DNA of 64,000 bases from JALHOP01 sp964484195 (GCA_964484195.1 CAZAER010000001.1:248001-312000); one strand, 5' to 3'; shown: positions 52,631 to 62,054, numbered from the stretch's first letter. Made by a program: numbers and translations. The notes: a model not told the origin generated them from the sequence alone.

Positions 52631-54553
52631 TTAGCCTTCTTCGAGATACGTGTAGCCCGCGAGAGCGTCCTCGAACCGTTTGCGGAAGAGGGCGGACTCC
52701 TGGAGCTCGAGCTTGCCGGTGCGCAGCGCCTGTTCGGTCAGGTCGCGCAAGCGCCGCATGAGCTCGGGCTTCTCGTACTGCACGTAGCTCAGCACCTCGG
52801 TGACGCTGTCGCCTTCGACGATCTCGACGATGCGGTAGCCGTGCTGCTGGTCGAGGGTCACGTGGATGGCGGTCGTGTCACCGAAGAGGTTGTGCAAGTC
52901 GCCCAGGATCTCCTGGTAGGCGCCCACCAAGAACATGCCGATGTAATACGGCTGCCCGTTCGGCGGGTGCAGCTCGAGCACCTCTTTGACATCGTGCAGG
53001 TCGATGAACTGGTCGACCTTGCCGTCGCTGTCGCAGGTGATGTCCGCCAAAACGGCGCGCCGCGTCGGTTTCTCGCGCAGGCGGTGGATTGGCATGGTGG
53101 GGAAGAGCTGCTTCACGGCCCAGTGGTCGGGGGCCGATTGGAAGACCGAGAAGTTGCAGTAGAAGGTGTCCGCCATCGCCTTCTGCAGGCCCGCGACTTC
53201 GTCGGGCACGTGCGACGCGGCTTCTTGCACGATCTTCAGGATCTTGTCGCAGCAAGCCCAGAAATAGCGCTCGGCTTTGGCGCGGCCGGCGAGGTCGAGA
53301 TAACCCAAGGTGAAGAGGCTGACCGCCTGTTCCTTGTGGTCGACCGCGTCGTGATACTGCTCGACGAAGTTCTTGCGGGTGATGTTGCGCCAGATCTCGG
53401 CGAGGTCGCGCACGCTCTCGTGGTCTTCGTCGGTGATGCTGGGCAGCTCGGTCGACGGGACGACCTCGTTGACGCCGAGGACGTTGAACACGAGCACCGC
53501 GTGGTGGGCCACGAGAGCGCGGCCCGACTCACTGACGATGTCGGGGTGCGGGATGTTGCGCTCGTCGCAAGCCGTTTGGATCTGCGCCACCACGTCGTTC
53601 GCGTACTCTTGCAAGGAGTAGTTGGTGGACGAGTGGAAGTTGGTCTGCGAGCCGTCGTAGTCGACGCCGAGGCCGCCACCGACGTCGATGTACTTCATGC
53701 TGGCGCCGAGCGCCGAGAGCTCGACGAAGATGCGCGTCGCTTCCTGTAGCGCGTCTTTGTGAGCGCGGATGGCGGTGATCTGCGAGCCGATGTGGAAGTG
53801 CAAGAGCTCGAGGCAATCGAGCATCTCGACGTCGCGTAAACGCGTCACCGCCTGCATGAGCTCCGTCGCCGACAGACCGAACTTGCTGCGGTCGCCGGTC
53901 GACTCCACCCACTTGCCGGCGCCCTTGGTCGCGAGACGCGCGCGCACACCGATGTGCGGTCGGATGCCGAGGCGCTTCGAGACGTTGATGATCATCTCGA
54001 TCTCTTCGAAGCGGTCGACGACGATGATCGGATTGCGGTTGAGCTTCTGCGCGAGCAGCGCGGTCTCGATGTACTCGACGTCTTTGTAGCCGTTGCAGAT
54101 GATCAACGACTCGGCGTTGTCGAGGAGCGAGAGCACCACGAGGAGCTCGGGCTTGCTGCCGGCCTCGAGGCCCAAACCGAGCGGCGAGCCATAACGAATG
54201 AGCTCTTCGACGACGTGACGCTGCTGGTTGACCTTGATGGGATACACACCGCGATAGCGGCCTTTGTATCCGTATTCCTTGATGGCGGTCCCGAACGAAC
54301 CGAAGATCTGCTTGACGCGGTGGTCGAGGATGTCGCTGAAGCGGAGCAGCACCGGCGCGCTGTAGCCGCGCTGCTCGATGTCTTTCATCAGGTCGATGAG
54401 CGCGACGCGGAGGTTCGGGTGCTCGGTGCTCTGCAGCTGCAGATTCCCGTCATCACCGATGCTGAAGTAGCCCTGGCCCCAGGGGCGGACTTGGTAAAGC
54501 TCTGCGCTATCGGCGACGGTCCACGGACGAAGGTCCGGCTGCGAAATTTTCAT
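52631..54553 (-). CDS. speA: Biosynthetic arginine decarboxylase
   Basis: 640 residues, the length of SpeA. The PLP Lys is in GVYPIKVNQQRHVV near residue 100, with GLGLEAGSKPELLV, VDVGGGLGVDYDGSQT and SESGRALVAHHAVLVF, all typical of fold-III decarboxylases of the SpeA group. The C-terminal part (VGAYQEILGDLHNLFGD) closes the active site. It makes agmatine and CO2 from arginine for polyamine synthesis. Start ATG at 54553. It stands alone; no speB or speE-like partner in the window. Confidence 0.97.
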   Translation of the reverse strand: MKISQPDLRPWTVADSAELYQVRPWGQGYFSIGDDGNLQLQSTEHPNLRVALIDLMKDIEQRGYSAPVLLRFSDILDHRVKQIFGSFGTAIKEYGYKGRYRGVYPIKVNQQRHVVEELIRYGSPLGLGLEAGSKPELLVVLSLLDNAESLIICNGYKDVEYIETALLAQKLNRNPIIVVDRFEEIEMIINVSKRLGIRPHIGVRARLATKGAGKWVESTGDRSKFGLSATELMQAVTRLRDVEMLDCLELLHFHIGSQITAIRAHKDALQEATRIFVELSALGASMKYIDVGGGLGVDYDGSQTNFHSSTNYSLQEYANDVVAQIQTACDERNIPHPDIVSESGRALVAHHAVLVFNVLGVNEVVPSTELPSITDEDHESVRDLAEIWRNITRKNFVEQYHDAVDHKEQAVSLFTLGYLDLAGRAKAERYFWACCDKILKIVQEAASHVPDEVAGLQKAMADTFYCNFSVFQSAPDHWAVKQLFPTMPIHRLREKPTRRAVLADITCDSDGKVDQFIDLHDVKEVLELHPPNGQPYYIGMFLVGAYQEILGDLHNLFGDTTAIHVTLDQQHGYRIVEIVEGDSVTEVLSYVQYEKPELMRRLRDLTEQALRTGKLELQESALFRKRFEDALAGYTYLEEG

Positions 54554-54612
54554 GTTCGTGAGCGCCCGCTATCACACTGAACGCGAGTCGTCAGCAGGAT
54601 AGCACGTCGTTT

Positions 54613-55125
54613 TTAGGTTCCAGGGACCAGCACGGTGTCGATGACGTGGATGACGCCGTTCGACGCCATGACGTCTGGCTGCACCACTGTCGCGTTGTTC
54701 ACCTTCACGCCGGAAGAGGTGTCGATGTTGAGCGCCGGGCCGGCCATCGTCGTGGCGCTGCTCATGCCGGCGACGTCGCGCGCGCTCACGCGACCAGCGA
54801 CCACGTGGTACGCGAGGATGGTGCGCAGCTTCTCCTTGTCCTGCATGAGAGCCTGGAGCTGATCCGGTGGCAGCTTCGCGAAGGCCTCGTCGGTCGGCGC
54901 GAACACCGTGAACGGGCCCGGACCCTTGAGCGTCGACATCAGGTCGGCGGCTTTGATCGCCGAGACCAGCGTCGAGAACGCGCCGGCGCTCTCCGCGGTG
55001 TCGACGACGTCCTTCTGCGTGAGCATGTCGCCGGTGGTGCCGGCTTGCGCGGGCTCGGCGCTCTGGCCGCTGCCGCAGGCGATGAGGGAGGCGAAGGCGA
55101 GAGAGCCAATCAGTGTCTTCAGCAT
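54613..55125 (-). CDS. Fasciclin-domain lipoprotein
   Basis: 170 residues from ATG at 55125. Lipoprotein signal MLKTLIGSLAFASLIAC with Cys17. The FAS1 domain covers the rest: VVDTAESAGAFSTLVSAIKA, FTVFAPTDEAFAKLPPD (FTVFAPxDxAF is the H1 motif), ILAYHVVAGRVSA and VHVIDTVLVP at the end (H2). FAS1 proteins act in adhesion or extracellular matrix. The gene is monocistronic-looking; a hydrophobic ligand or partner is unknown. Confidence 0.94.
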   Translation of the reverse strand: MLKTLIGSLAFASLIACGSGQSAEPAQAGTTGDMLTQKDVVDTAESAGAFSTLVSAIKAADLMSTLKGPGPFTVFAPTDEAFAKLPPDQLQALMQDKEKLRTILAYHVVAGRVSARDVAGMSSATTMAGPALNIDTSSGVKVNNATVVQPDVMASNGVIHVIDTVLVPGT

Positions 55126-55191
55126 GGAGAGACAACTCCCCCAGAACGGCGTGCAAAGAAAGACCCCGCTCTGCAACGTTTTTGTAACAGC

Positions 55192-56274
55192 CTAGAGCGG
55201 CGTGGTGGCCCGACTCAGACGATCGACGATGGCGAGCAGCACGCCGCTCGCCTTTGGGAGGGGCTCGGCAACCAGCAACGCAGCACCGGTGCTATCGAGC
55301 AGACGAAGGGTGCGGAAGAGGTTACGCGCGGCTTCGTTCGGGTCACCGCTCGGCGACAGACTGTGAGCGAGCACGTCTCGTCCCGTGAGCTCGCGCAGAC
55401 GCGTGGCGGCGCCACGTGCGTCGCCGAGCACGCAAATGAGAGCGATGGGGCCTTCGACGCCGCGCACGAGCTCCACGAGGCGGGTCGCGGCATCGTCCGC
55501 TAAAGAGGACACGACGGTGGGCAGGCGGATGAAGCGCTTTGCTGGGGCGTAGTGGCGCTCGAGCATGCCGGGCGACGCCTGTGGCTTGAGCGCCGCGTTG
55601 GGCTTGGCGACAGCGAGAGACTCCGAGAGGGTCGTCTCGAGGCGCTCCTGCGTGATGCTGCCCGGCCGGAGGATCAGCGGCGGATCGCCCACCGACACCA
55701 CCGCGCTCTCGATGCCGACGTGTGCCGGGCCACCGTCGAGAATCAGGTCGACGCGTCCCCCTAGCTCCTCGAGCACGTGCGCCGCGGTGGTGGGGCTGAT
55801 GCGTCCGAAGCGGTTGGCGCTCGGGGCCGCGAGCGGCTGCTTCACCGTGGTCAGGAGGTCTTGCGCCACAGGGTGCCCCGGGCAACGGATGGCGACGGTG
55901 TCGAGGCCGCTGGTGACGAGGTCGGGGACTTTCGGACCGCGCGGGACGACGAGCGTGAGTGGTCCGGGCCAGAAGGCCTTCGCCAACGTGTTCAAGCGCT
56001 CGCGAGCTTTGGCGGAAAGGAGGCTCGGGTCGAGGAGGCCGAGCTCGGCGAGATGGACGTCGGCATCGCCGGGTGGCGTTGGCACGTGGACGATGAGTGG
56101 GTCGAAGGTCGGCCGCTCCTTCACCGTGAAGATGGTGGCGAGCGCGACCTCGTCGAATGCGACCCCGGCGAGGCCATAGACGGTCTCGGTTGGGATGGCG
56201 ACGACACGGGAGCGCAAGAGCGCCTCGGCGGCGGCCGTAAGATTCTCGGGCGTCGGCGTGAGAATGCTGGTCAC
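55192..56274 (-). CDS. Threonylcarbamoyl-AMP synthase, two-domain Sua5 type
   Basis: 360 residues from GTG at 56274 (VTSILTPTPENLTAAAEALL); an upstream start at 56313 is possible but overlaps the divergent fdhD region. The YrdC domain (1-205) shows PTETVYGLAG, FTVKERPTFDPLIVHV and APSANRFGRISPT with the KxR..SxN fingerprint, and the link RPGSIT follows. The C-terminal Sua5 domain has a SPGMLERHYAPA motif and a Rossmann-like tail. It makes L-threonylcarbamoyl-adenylate from Thr, bicarbonate and ATP for t6A on tRNAs reading ANN codons. Divergent from fdhD. Confidence 0.95.
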   Translation of the reverse strand: MTSILTPTPENLTAAAEALLRSRVVAIPTETVYGLAGVAFDEVALATIFTVKERPTFDPLIVHVPTPPGDADVHLAELGLLDPSLLSAKARERLNTLAKAFWPGPLTLVVPRGPKVPDLVTSGLDTVAIRCPGHPVAQDLLTTVKQPLAAPSANRFGRISPTTAAHVLEELGGRVDLILDGGPAHVGIESAVVSVGDPPLILRPGSITQERLETTLSESLAVAKPNAALKPQASPGMLERHYAPAKRFIRLPTVVSSLADDAATRLVELVRGVEGPIALICVLGDARGAATRLRELTGRDVLAHSLSPSGDPNEAARNLFRTLRLLDSTGAALLVAEPLPKASGVLLAIVDRLSRATTPL

Positions 56275-56342
56275 GGGAGCCCCGAAGTCTACGCAAGGCC
56301 GGCCGCTTGGCAAGGACCTTGCGGCGCTCTAAGAGCTTTGAC

Positions 56343-57134
56343 GTGAGTCAGGTAGCCACCATCGACGTGTTGCGCGTGGGCGAGGGGAGTCGGCCGGATT
56401 GCGTCGCGCTCGAAGGACCGCTCGCCATTCAAGTGCAGGCGCGCACCATCGCCGTGGTGATGCGGACGCCCGGGCACGACGAAGAGCTCGCGGTCGGTTT
56501 CTTGCGTGGCGAGGGAGTGGTTCGATCGAAGGCTGAGATTGCTTCCGTGCATCACTGCTCGGAGCGCGACGCCGACGATGTCGTGCGCGTGCTGCTCGCC
56601 CAAGGAAACACGATCGATTTCGCGGCCCTCACGCGGAACGTTTACGCGACCTCGAGCTGCGGCGTGTGCGGCAAGGCCAGCATCGAGGCGGCGATGGCGT
56701 GCGCGGCGCCTCTCACGTCTGACGTAAGGTTCGATCCGCAAATGCTCGCGAATGCCCCCGATGTGTTGCGACGCGAGCAGCAGCTGTTCGAGCTGTCCGG
56801 CGGCGTGCACGGCGCCGCCTTGATGACGCGCGATGGGTCCGTTCTAGCGGTGCGCGAGGACGTCGGCCGACACAACGCCGTCGACAAGCTCATGGGCTGG
56901 GCGCTGCTCGCCGGCCGGGCTCTCGACGAGACCGTCCTCGTGGTCTCCGGACGGGTGGCTTTCGAGATCGTCCAGAAGGCGCTCGCGGCGCGCGTGCCCG
57001 CCGTGGTCGCAGTGTCCGCTCCGACGTCCTTGGCGGTGGACTTGGCAAGGCGCTCGGGCATGTTGCTCGCAGGGTTCGTCCGCGAGGGCCGGATGAACGT
57101 CTACGCGGGCGCGGAACGGTTGAGCGACCGTTGA
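56343..57134 (+). CDS. fdhD: Formate dehydrogenase accessory sulfurtransferase
   Basis: 263 residues from GTG at 56343; a TTG at 56307 in frame is less likely. The FdhD signature SSCGVCGKASI carries the CxxC Cys pair that passes sulfur from IscS to the Mo-bisMGD cofactor of formate dehydrogenase, and GRHNAVDKLMG and LVVSGRVAFEIVQKA are conserved blocks. No formate dehydrogenase genes occur in the window. A short hairpin follows the stop. Confidence 0.96.
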   Translation: MSQVATIDVLRVGEGSRPDCVALEGPLAIQVQARTIAVVMRTPGHDEELAVGFLRGEGVVRSKAEIASVHHCSERDADDVVRVLLAQGNTIDFAALTRNVYATSSCGVCGKASIEAAMACAAPLTSDVRFDPQMLANAPDVLRREQQLFELSGGVHGAALMTRDGSVLAVREDVGRHNAVDKLMGWALLAGRALDETVLVVSGRVAFEIVQKALAARVPAVVAVSAPTSLAVDLARRSGMLLAGFVREGRMNVYAGAERLSDR

Positions 57135-57149
57135 GGAAGGCAGAGCGCC

Positions 57150-57166
57150 CGACCGTCACCCGGTCG
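57150..57166 (+). terminator. Hairpin after fdhD
   Basis: CGACCG-tcacc-CGGTCG, perfect 6-bp stem, 16 nt after the fdhD stop. There is no T-run, so it is a weak terminator at best. Confidence 0.35.
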
Positions 57167-57260
57167 AGTGCGTGTCTGTTCCGTCAACGGTGCCACGCAG
57201 GTAAACAACGCGCGGTCTCGGCCAGCCGAAAAGTCTCCACCATCAATCAGGGAGATCTCC

Positions 57261-57644
57261 GTGAAGACCACCGAATACGCGACCCTCGCCGCCGCCCAGA
57301 AAGCCCAGGCCTTCGATGCCCTCATGGCGAAGACAGGTGAGCACATCGCTCGCACCGGCCAGAAGCCGAGCGTCCTGGGGCTCAACCAGGCGGACCTGCA
57401 GAGCGCCGACCGCTATGTGACAGCGTGCATGGCGAGCGAGCTGCGGACCGTCGCCATCGGCACGATCCCCGTGCAGCTCGACGCCGCGAAGTTCTCGACC
57501 AGCATGGCCCAGCTCGGCGCGTACATGGCGACGAACGGCATCGCGAACATCACCTTCGCCGATCCCGAGAAGGCTCTCTCTGGTGGTTTCCCCGCCGGGA
57601 GCGTCATCGGTGCGGCGATCGAAGCGGCTATGAACAGCCGCTAA
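57261..57644 (+). CDS. Hypothetical protein, 127 aa
   Basis: Start GTG at 57261, chosen for GGGAG at 57250-57254; an in-frame start at 57168 lacks this. Soluble: EYATLAAAQKAQAFDALMAK, TVAIGTIPVQLDAAKFSTSM, and an Ala/Gly-rich end (GGFPAGSVIGAAIEAAM). No signal peptide or known motif. The stop is 8 nt from the convergent lipoprotein stop. Confidence 0.65.
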   Translation: MKTTEYATLAAAQKAQAFDALMAKTGEHIARTGQKPSVLGLNQADLQSADRYVTACMASELRTVAIGTIPVQLDAAKFSTSMAQLGAYMATNGIANITFADPEKALSGGFPAGSVIGAAIEAAMNSR

Positions 57645-57652
57645 CACGCGCT

Positions 57653-58186
57653 TCAGCGACCCGCAGCGCGCACGTGGCTCACGCACCAGGTGCGCGCGTC
57701 GCCGTACTCGTCGTCGGGGCCGCCGTCGATGAAGTGTTGGCAAGCGTCGGCGACGTCGTCACTGCGGCCCAAGCGATCGGCCAAGCGCGCGACGCCGAAG
57801 AGCGCCGGCTTGTACGAGCCGTTGCTGAAGCGGACGGCTTCGGCGTAGGCATCGTACGCGTCGTTGATGAGCTCGCGCTTCTCGAAGAACTGCGCCAAGC
57901 GGTAGCGTGACTCGGGGTCGATGCCGTTGTCTTCACCGGCGACGGCTCGTTGGTCGTTGCACTGGATGGCAGCGCGCAGGTTGTCGTCGCACTCTTTGCA
58001 CTCGCCGTCGGCGCGGGCAGCGACGCAGGCGGTGACGGCATCGTCACAAGCGCCATGCGCAAGATACTCGCTGCACCACGCACGTGCATCGGCGCTCGAC
58101 AGCTCGGTCGGCCGCGTCGGGCGTGGCGTCGCGGCAGAGCAGGCAAGCCCGGCGAGGAAAGCTGTGATGGTGCAGATGCGGGTCAC
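57653..58186 (-). CDS. Cys-rich lipoprotein with TPR-like C-terminus
   Basis: 177 residues from GTG at 58186. Lipobox LAGLAC gives lipidation at Cys16. The mature part has eight or so Cys (AWCSEYLAHGACDDAVTACV and CKECDDNLRAAIQC, likely disulfides), then a TPR-like pair: SRYRLAQFFEKRELINDAYD and ALFGVARLADRLGRSDDVAD. Outer-membrane or periplasmic; partner unknown. It shares its direction with gpmA. Confidence 0.78.
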   Translation of the reverse strand: MTRICTITAFLAGLACSAATPRPTRPTELSSADARAWCSEYLAHGACDDAVTACVAARADGECKECDDNLRAAIQCNDQRAVAGEDNGIDPESRYRLAQFFEKRELINDAYDAYAEAVRFSNGSYKPALFGVARLADRLGRSDDVADACQHFIDGGPDDEYGDARTWCVSHVRAAGR

Positions 58187-58238
58187 GACCCGCTATCTAC
58201 ACCTACACGCGCACACCTGGCTACCCATCACGGGTCGA

Positions 58239-58982
58239 CTATTTCGATCCCTGCTTCGCGACAGCCGCAGCCGCAGCAGCCGCCTTCTCGGGATCCCCGA
58301 GATAGTAGTGCTTGATGGGCTTGAGCTTGGCATCCAGCTCGTAGATCAGCGGAATGCCTGTAGGAATATTGAGCTCGGTGATGGCGTCGTCGCTCACGTG
58401 GTCGAGGTGCTTGACCAGGGCGCGCAGGCTGTTGCCGTGGGCGGCGATGAGGACGCGTTGGCCCTTATGGAGCTCGGGGACGATGGCATCGCTCCAGAAT
58501 GGCAGGAAGCGATCGATCGTGAGCTTCAAGGACTCCGTGCGCGGGAGCAGGGCGGCATCGACGCGTGCGTAACGTGGATCGCTGCCGGCGAAGCGCTTGT
58601 CGCCTTCGGGCAGCGGTGGCGGCGGCACGTCGAAGCTGCGGCGCCAGATCTTCACCTGGTCGGGCCCGGCCTTCTGGGCGAGCTCCACCTTGTTGAGCCC
58701 CTGGAGGTCACCGTAGTGCCGTTCGTTCAAGCGCCAGCTCTTGTGGACCGGGATCCAGGAGAGGTCGAGCGCATCGAGGACGACGTTGCAGGTGTGGATG
58801 GCGCGCTTGAGCACCGACGTGAAGGCGACGTCGAAGGTGTAGCCCCCGTCTTTCAAGAGGCGCGCTGCCTCCGCGGCTTCGGCGCGGCCCTCATCGGAGA
58901 GCGGGACGTCGGTCCAGCCGGTAAAGCGGTTTTCGACATTCCATTGGCTCTGGCCGTGGCGCAGCAGGACGAGCTTGTGCAC
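58239..58982 (-). CDS. gpmA: 2,3-bisphosphoglycerate-dependent phosphoglycerate mutase
   Basis: 247 residues from GTG at 58982, picked because a strong GGGAGG lies about 6 nt upstream; this gives the E. coli GpmA length. VLLRHGQSQWN has the phosphohistidine in RHG, and FTGWTDVPLSDEG, TSVLKRAIHTC, LNERHYGDLQGLNK and IAAHGNSLRALVKHL (second catalytic His) are all conserved. It interconverts 3- and 2-phosphoglycerate in glycolysis. The C-terminus ends in an Ala-rich stretch. Confidence 0.97.
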   Translation of the reverse strand: MHKLVLLRHGQSQWNVENRFTGWTDVPLSDEGRAEAAEAARLLKDGGYTFDVAFTSVLKRAIHTCNVVLDALDLSWIPVHKSWRLNERHYGDLQGLNKVELAQKAGPDQVKIWRRSFDVPPPPLPEGDKRFAGSDPRYARVDAALLPRTESLKLTIDRFLPFWSDAIVPELHKGQRVLIAAHGNSLRALVKHLDHVSDDAITELNIPTGIPLIYELDAKLKPIKHYYLGDPEKAAAAAAAVAKQGSK

Positions 58983-59055
58983 GAGGTTCCTCCCTGGAAG
59001 TGCCGCACGTACGGCAACTCGTGACCTGCCCGCAAGACCGTGCGATGCAGACAGG

Positions 59056-59847
59056 GTGAAGTCTTGCGTCGTCGTCTTGCCTTGCTTCAACGAAGCCGAG
59101 CGTTTGCGGCCCTCCGAGCTCCTGCGTCTCGCCCGTCATCCGGCCATTCGTTTGATCTGCGTCGATGACGGCTCGACCGACACCACCTCGGCGATCCTCG
59201 AGGCGGTCAAGGCCAAGGCACCCGACCGCATCAGTGTCTTGCACCGTGGCGAGAACGGCGGTCGCGGCGCGGCGGTACGCGACGGCATGCGCAAAGCGCT
59301 CGCCGAAGGCGCCCACATGATCGGTTTTCTCGACGCCGACCTCGCGGCGCCGGTCGAGGAGATGATGCGCCTGCATGCCGTGCTCGCGACCAGCGACGTC
59401 GCGGCGGTGATGGGCGCGCGGGTACGGCGTCTGGGGGCGAACATCGCGCGGACCGCGACCCGGCGTCTGCTCGGGCGGACATTCGCGAGCTTGGCCGCGC
59501 TGGCCATCGATGTGCCGCTCTACGATACCCAATGCGGCGCCAAGCTCTTCCGCGCCAGCCCTGAGCTCGAAGCCGCGCTCGCCGAGCCATTCGTTGCCAA
59601 GTGGACCTTCGACGTCGAGCTCATCGCGCGGCTCTATCACGGCGGTCCCGGGGCCCCGGCGTTGGGCCCGGAGTCGTTCCTCGAAGTGCCGCTCGAGCAC
59701 TGGCAAGACGTCGCCGGCTCGAAGCTCACCGGGCACGATGCGCTGCGTGCCCTCGTCGACCTCGCGATCGTCGGGCTGCAAACACGGGCGCGCCGCAAGA
59801 AGGCGCCAGCTCGCGAGACGCCACGTCGTCGGTCCGCCGCCGCCTGA
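59056..59847 (+). CDS. Family 2 glycosyltransferase, dolichyl-phosphate glucosyltransferase-like
   Basis: 263 residues from GTG at 59056. GT-A motifs: VVLPCFNEAERL, CVDDGSTDTTSAIL, HRGENGGRGAAVRDGM, and the metal site GFLDADLAAP (DAD). Then VMGARVRRLG, YDTQCGAKLFR and WTFDVELIARLY, the pattern of ALG5/DPG synthase-like enzymes with a GGKG-like loop (ENGGRG). It would transfer a sugar from UDP or GDP to polyprenyl phosphate; no C-terminal membrane helices are present, so it is probably membrane-peripheral. Divergent from gpmA; followed 2 nt later by gluQ. Confidence 0.9.
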   Translation: MKSCVVVLPCFNEAERLRPSELLRLARHPAIRLICVDDGSTDTTSAILEAVKAKAPDRISVLHRGENGGRGAAVRDGMRKALAEGAHMIGFLDADLAAPVEEMMRLHAVLATSDVAAVMGARVRRLGANIARTATRRLLGRTFASLAALAIDVPLYDTQCGAKLFRASPELEAALAEPFVAKWTFDVELIARLYHGGPGAPALGPESFLEVPLEHWQDVAGSKLTGHDALRALVDLAIVGLQTRARRKKAPARETPRRRSAAA

Positions 59848-59849
59848 GT

Positions 59850-60773
59850 ATGGGTGTCGGTCGCTTTGCACCATCGCCGACGGGCGACGCGCACCCTGGA
59901 ACGTTGCTCGCCGGATTGCTCGCTTGGCTCGACGCCAAGTCGCGTGGCGACACCGCACTCTTGCGACTCGAGGACCTCGATACGACGCGGGTGAAGTCCG
60001 CTTACACGGAGCAAATCGTGGAAGCGCTGGCATCGATCGGTTTGCGCTTCGATACCGTGGCAACGCAGAGCCTCGACAACGCCCGCCATGCGGCGGCGCT
60101 CGACACCTTGGCCGAGCGCGGTGCTCTCTACCCATGTTCGTGTCCGCGCAGCCGCATCAAGACGCTGGGTCGCAAGGCGCCCGACGGTGGATTCGCCTAC
60201 GACAACGCGTGTCGTGGACGCTCGCTCCCCGCGGCCGGTTGGCGCGCCAGCAAGGAGAACGTGCGCGTGCGGCTGCCCGACGCTCCGCTCACCCTCGTCG
60301 ATGAGAGCGGGCTCGATCTGTCGCAGACTCCGGCCATCGCCATGGGCGACCCAGTGGTCCTCCGCAAAGACGGAGTCGTCGCCTACCAGCTCGCGGTCGT
60401 GGTCGACGACGCGGCCCAAGGCGTGACCCGGGTGGTGCGGGGGCGAGACATCGCGCCGAGCACCGCGACCCAGGTGATGTTGCAGCGGCTCCTCGGGTAC
60501 GCGACACCGGCGTACCGCCACCACTTCCTGTTGCTCGAGCCTGATGGCGACAAGCTCGCGAAGCTCCACGGCTCGGTGGGCTTTCGCGCGTTATCGACGC
60601 GCTACGACGGTCCGGCGCTCTGCGGTTGGCTCGCGTGCGCCGCGGGTCTCGTCGAGCGCGAAGCCGCCACGACGCCCGCTGCGCTCCTGCCCGGCTTCTC
60701 CTGGGCACGGGTTCGCGCCGACGACCTTGCTGTCCGCTGGGACGGACAGCGATTAGCTCGGGATGGCGCCTGA
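59850..60773 (+). CDS. gluQ: Glutamyl-Q tRNA(Asp) synthetase
   Basis: 307 residues from ATG at 59850, 2 nt after the glycosyltransferase stop. It is a GluRS catalytic core without the anticodon domain: RFAPSPTGDAHPGTLLAG (HIGH-type site), LLRLEDLDTTR, and the KMSKS-type KLAKLHG. The zinc site is visible as YPCSCPRSR followed by YDNACRGR (Cys, Cys, Tyr, Cys), as in E. coli GluQ. It attaches Glu to the queuosine base of tRNA-Asp. The C-terminus overlaps the convergent HAD gene by 21 nt. Confidence 0.95.
   Translation: MGVGRFAPSPTGDAHPGTLLAGLLAWLDAKSRGDTALLRLEDLDTTRVKSAYTEQIVEALASIGLRFDTVATQSLDNARHAAALDTLAERGALYPCSCPRSRIKTLGRKAPDGGFAYDNACRGRSLPAAGWRASKENVRVRLPDAPLTLVDESGLDLSQTPAIAMGDPVVLRKDGVVAYQLAVVVDDAAQGVTRVVRGRDIAPSTATQVMLQRLLGYATPAYRHHFLLLEPDGDKLAKLHGSVGFRALSTRYDGPALCGWLACAAGLVEREAATTPAALLPGFSWARVRADDLAVRWDGQRLARDGA
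60729..60750 (+). terminator. Hairpin inside the 3' end of gluQ, next to the convergent HAD stop
   Basis: GCTGTCC-gctgggac-GGACAGC, perfect 7-bp stem ending 3 nt before the convergent HAD stop. It is placed to act as a two-way 3'-end structure. It also contains the GTCCGCT half-site of the dispersed palindrome. Confidence 0.4.
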
Positions 60774-61979
60774 AGCAGGGGCCCGTGGCACCAAGGTCAC
60801 GAACTGACCTTTGGTCCAGCCGTACTTCCTCGCCAGAGCCTTGAACTTCTCGAGGCGCTTGGGCTCACCGGGGGTGTCGACCATGAAATTGCCGATGGCC
60901 GCGGGCATATTGAGGAGGATCATCATGCCGCCGTCCGACGAAGCGGAATCGCCGTCGCGCCCGGCGAGAACGATGCGGTCTTCGTCGAGCTTGCGCCAGT
61001 CCATGCGCTCCTTGTTGGCATTGAGCCAGTAGTGGAACGAAAGCGGCTTGCCGGCTTGCGGACGCCTCTCCCAGGCGCTGTCGAAGACCTCGTAGGCGTG
61101 GTTCACGCCGGTCGAGATGCCGTTGGCGTCATAGATGAGGTGGGAGCCGACCGCGTTCGTTGCGTCGATCCCGAGGAGTGAGGTGACGCTCTGCGCCAGC
61201 TCTTGGTCGCCGTTCGAGACGATGACGACGTGCACGCCGGCGCGCTTCAAGGCGAGGTTGTCCTCGCGGACCCCCGGGAAGATCTTGGCGGCATAGCTCG
61301 GCGCGAAGGCTCGCACTTGCTCCGCCTTTTCGTCGCGCGTCAGGCCGATTTGCGAGGGCCAAAACGCGCCCGCCCAAAATTCCAGGAGGCCGATGCCGGG
61401 TCCGCCAGCTTCCTTGCGTTTCCACAGCTCGATGACGAGATGGCCGTTCTCGGTGCCCGAGTTGGTTGCGACCGCCGCGAATTCCTTGTCCGGGATGGCG
61501 GACGGGTCTTTCGCTTTGGTTGCGATGAGGAACTTCTTCAGGGCTTCGTTCTGCTGCGCGGTGATCTTGCCGTTGTCGGCGCGCCACTTGAAGAAGAACG
61601 TGAAGATGTCACCGGCGGCTTGGGTCTTGTCGAGGTCCTTGAGCCAGAAGACCTGGCGGCCGCAGGCCTTCTCGGCGGCGACCCACTGCCTGAAGGCGCG
61701 TGACGTGAAGTACTCGAGCCGTCGCTCCATGGTGAGACGCGTGGCGTCGACGCTGTTGCTGCCGTGGCTGCCGCCACCCATGCGGTAGAGCGCGGTGCGG
61801 GCCCGGGCCAGGGCGCGCCGGGCCGCGAGCTCGTTTGCCTCCGAGCGGGTGAGACGGACGGTGACGCGATTCCTGCCGACGTAGGCGTCGGGTTTCGCGT
61901 CCGCCTTTGGCTGCTCGGTGGCGCTGGCCGCCGTCGTGGTGATGTTGGAGTGAGCCTGATGGAGGTGCCGGACGCGCAT
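60753..61979 (-). CDS. HAD-superfamily phosphatase (PSP/phosphocholine-phosphatase-like)
   Basis: 408 residues from ATG at 61979. HAD motif I is LKDLDKTQ near residue 115 (DxDxT), motif II is VHVVIVSNGDQELAQSV and motifs III/IV lie in VLAGRDGDSASSDGGMM. Large insertions between motifs I and II form the cap (helical, FWAGAFWPSQIG). It most resembles the phosphatases that act on phosphoserine, phosphocholine or phosphoethanolamine. No signal peptide, so cytoplasmic. Substrate unknown. Divergent/edge position to the prolyl oligopeptidase gene, same strand, 75 nt downstream of it. Confidence 0.82.
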   Translation of the reverse strand: MRVRHLHQAHSNITTTAASATEQPKADAKPDAYVGRNRVTVRLTRSEANELAARRALARARTALYRMGGGSHGSNSVDATRLTMERRLEYFTSRAFRQWVAAEKACGRQVFWLKDLDKTQAAGDIFTFFFKWRADNGKITAQQNEALKKFLIATKAKDPSAIPDKEFAAVATNSGTENGHLVIELWKRKEAGGPGIGLLEFWAGAFWPSQIGLTRDEKAEQVRAFAPSYAAKIFPGVREDNLALKRAGVHVVIVSNGDQELAQSVTSLLGIDATNAVGSHLIYDANGISTGVNHAYEVFDSAWERRPQAGKPLSFHYWLNANKERMDWRKLDEDRIVLAGRDGDSASSDGGMMILLNMPAAIGNFMVDTPGEPKRLEKFKALARKYGWTKGQFVTLVPRAPASGAIPS

Positions 61980-62054
61980 GCCTGCCTCGTGTCGTTGAGG
62001 CAGCAGTATCGTCAGGCAAGGCAGCGGCGAGGACGACCCGCCGCTGCCGACGTG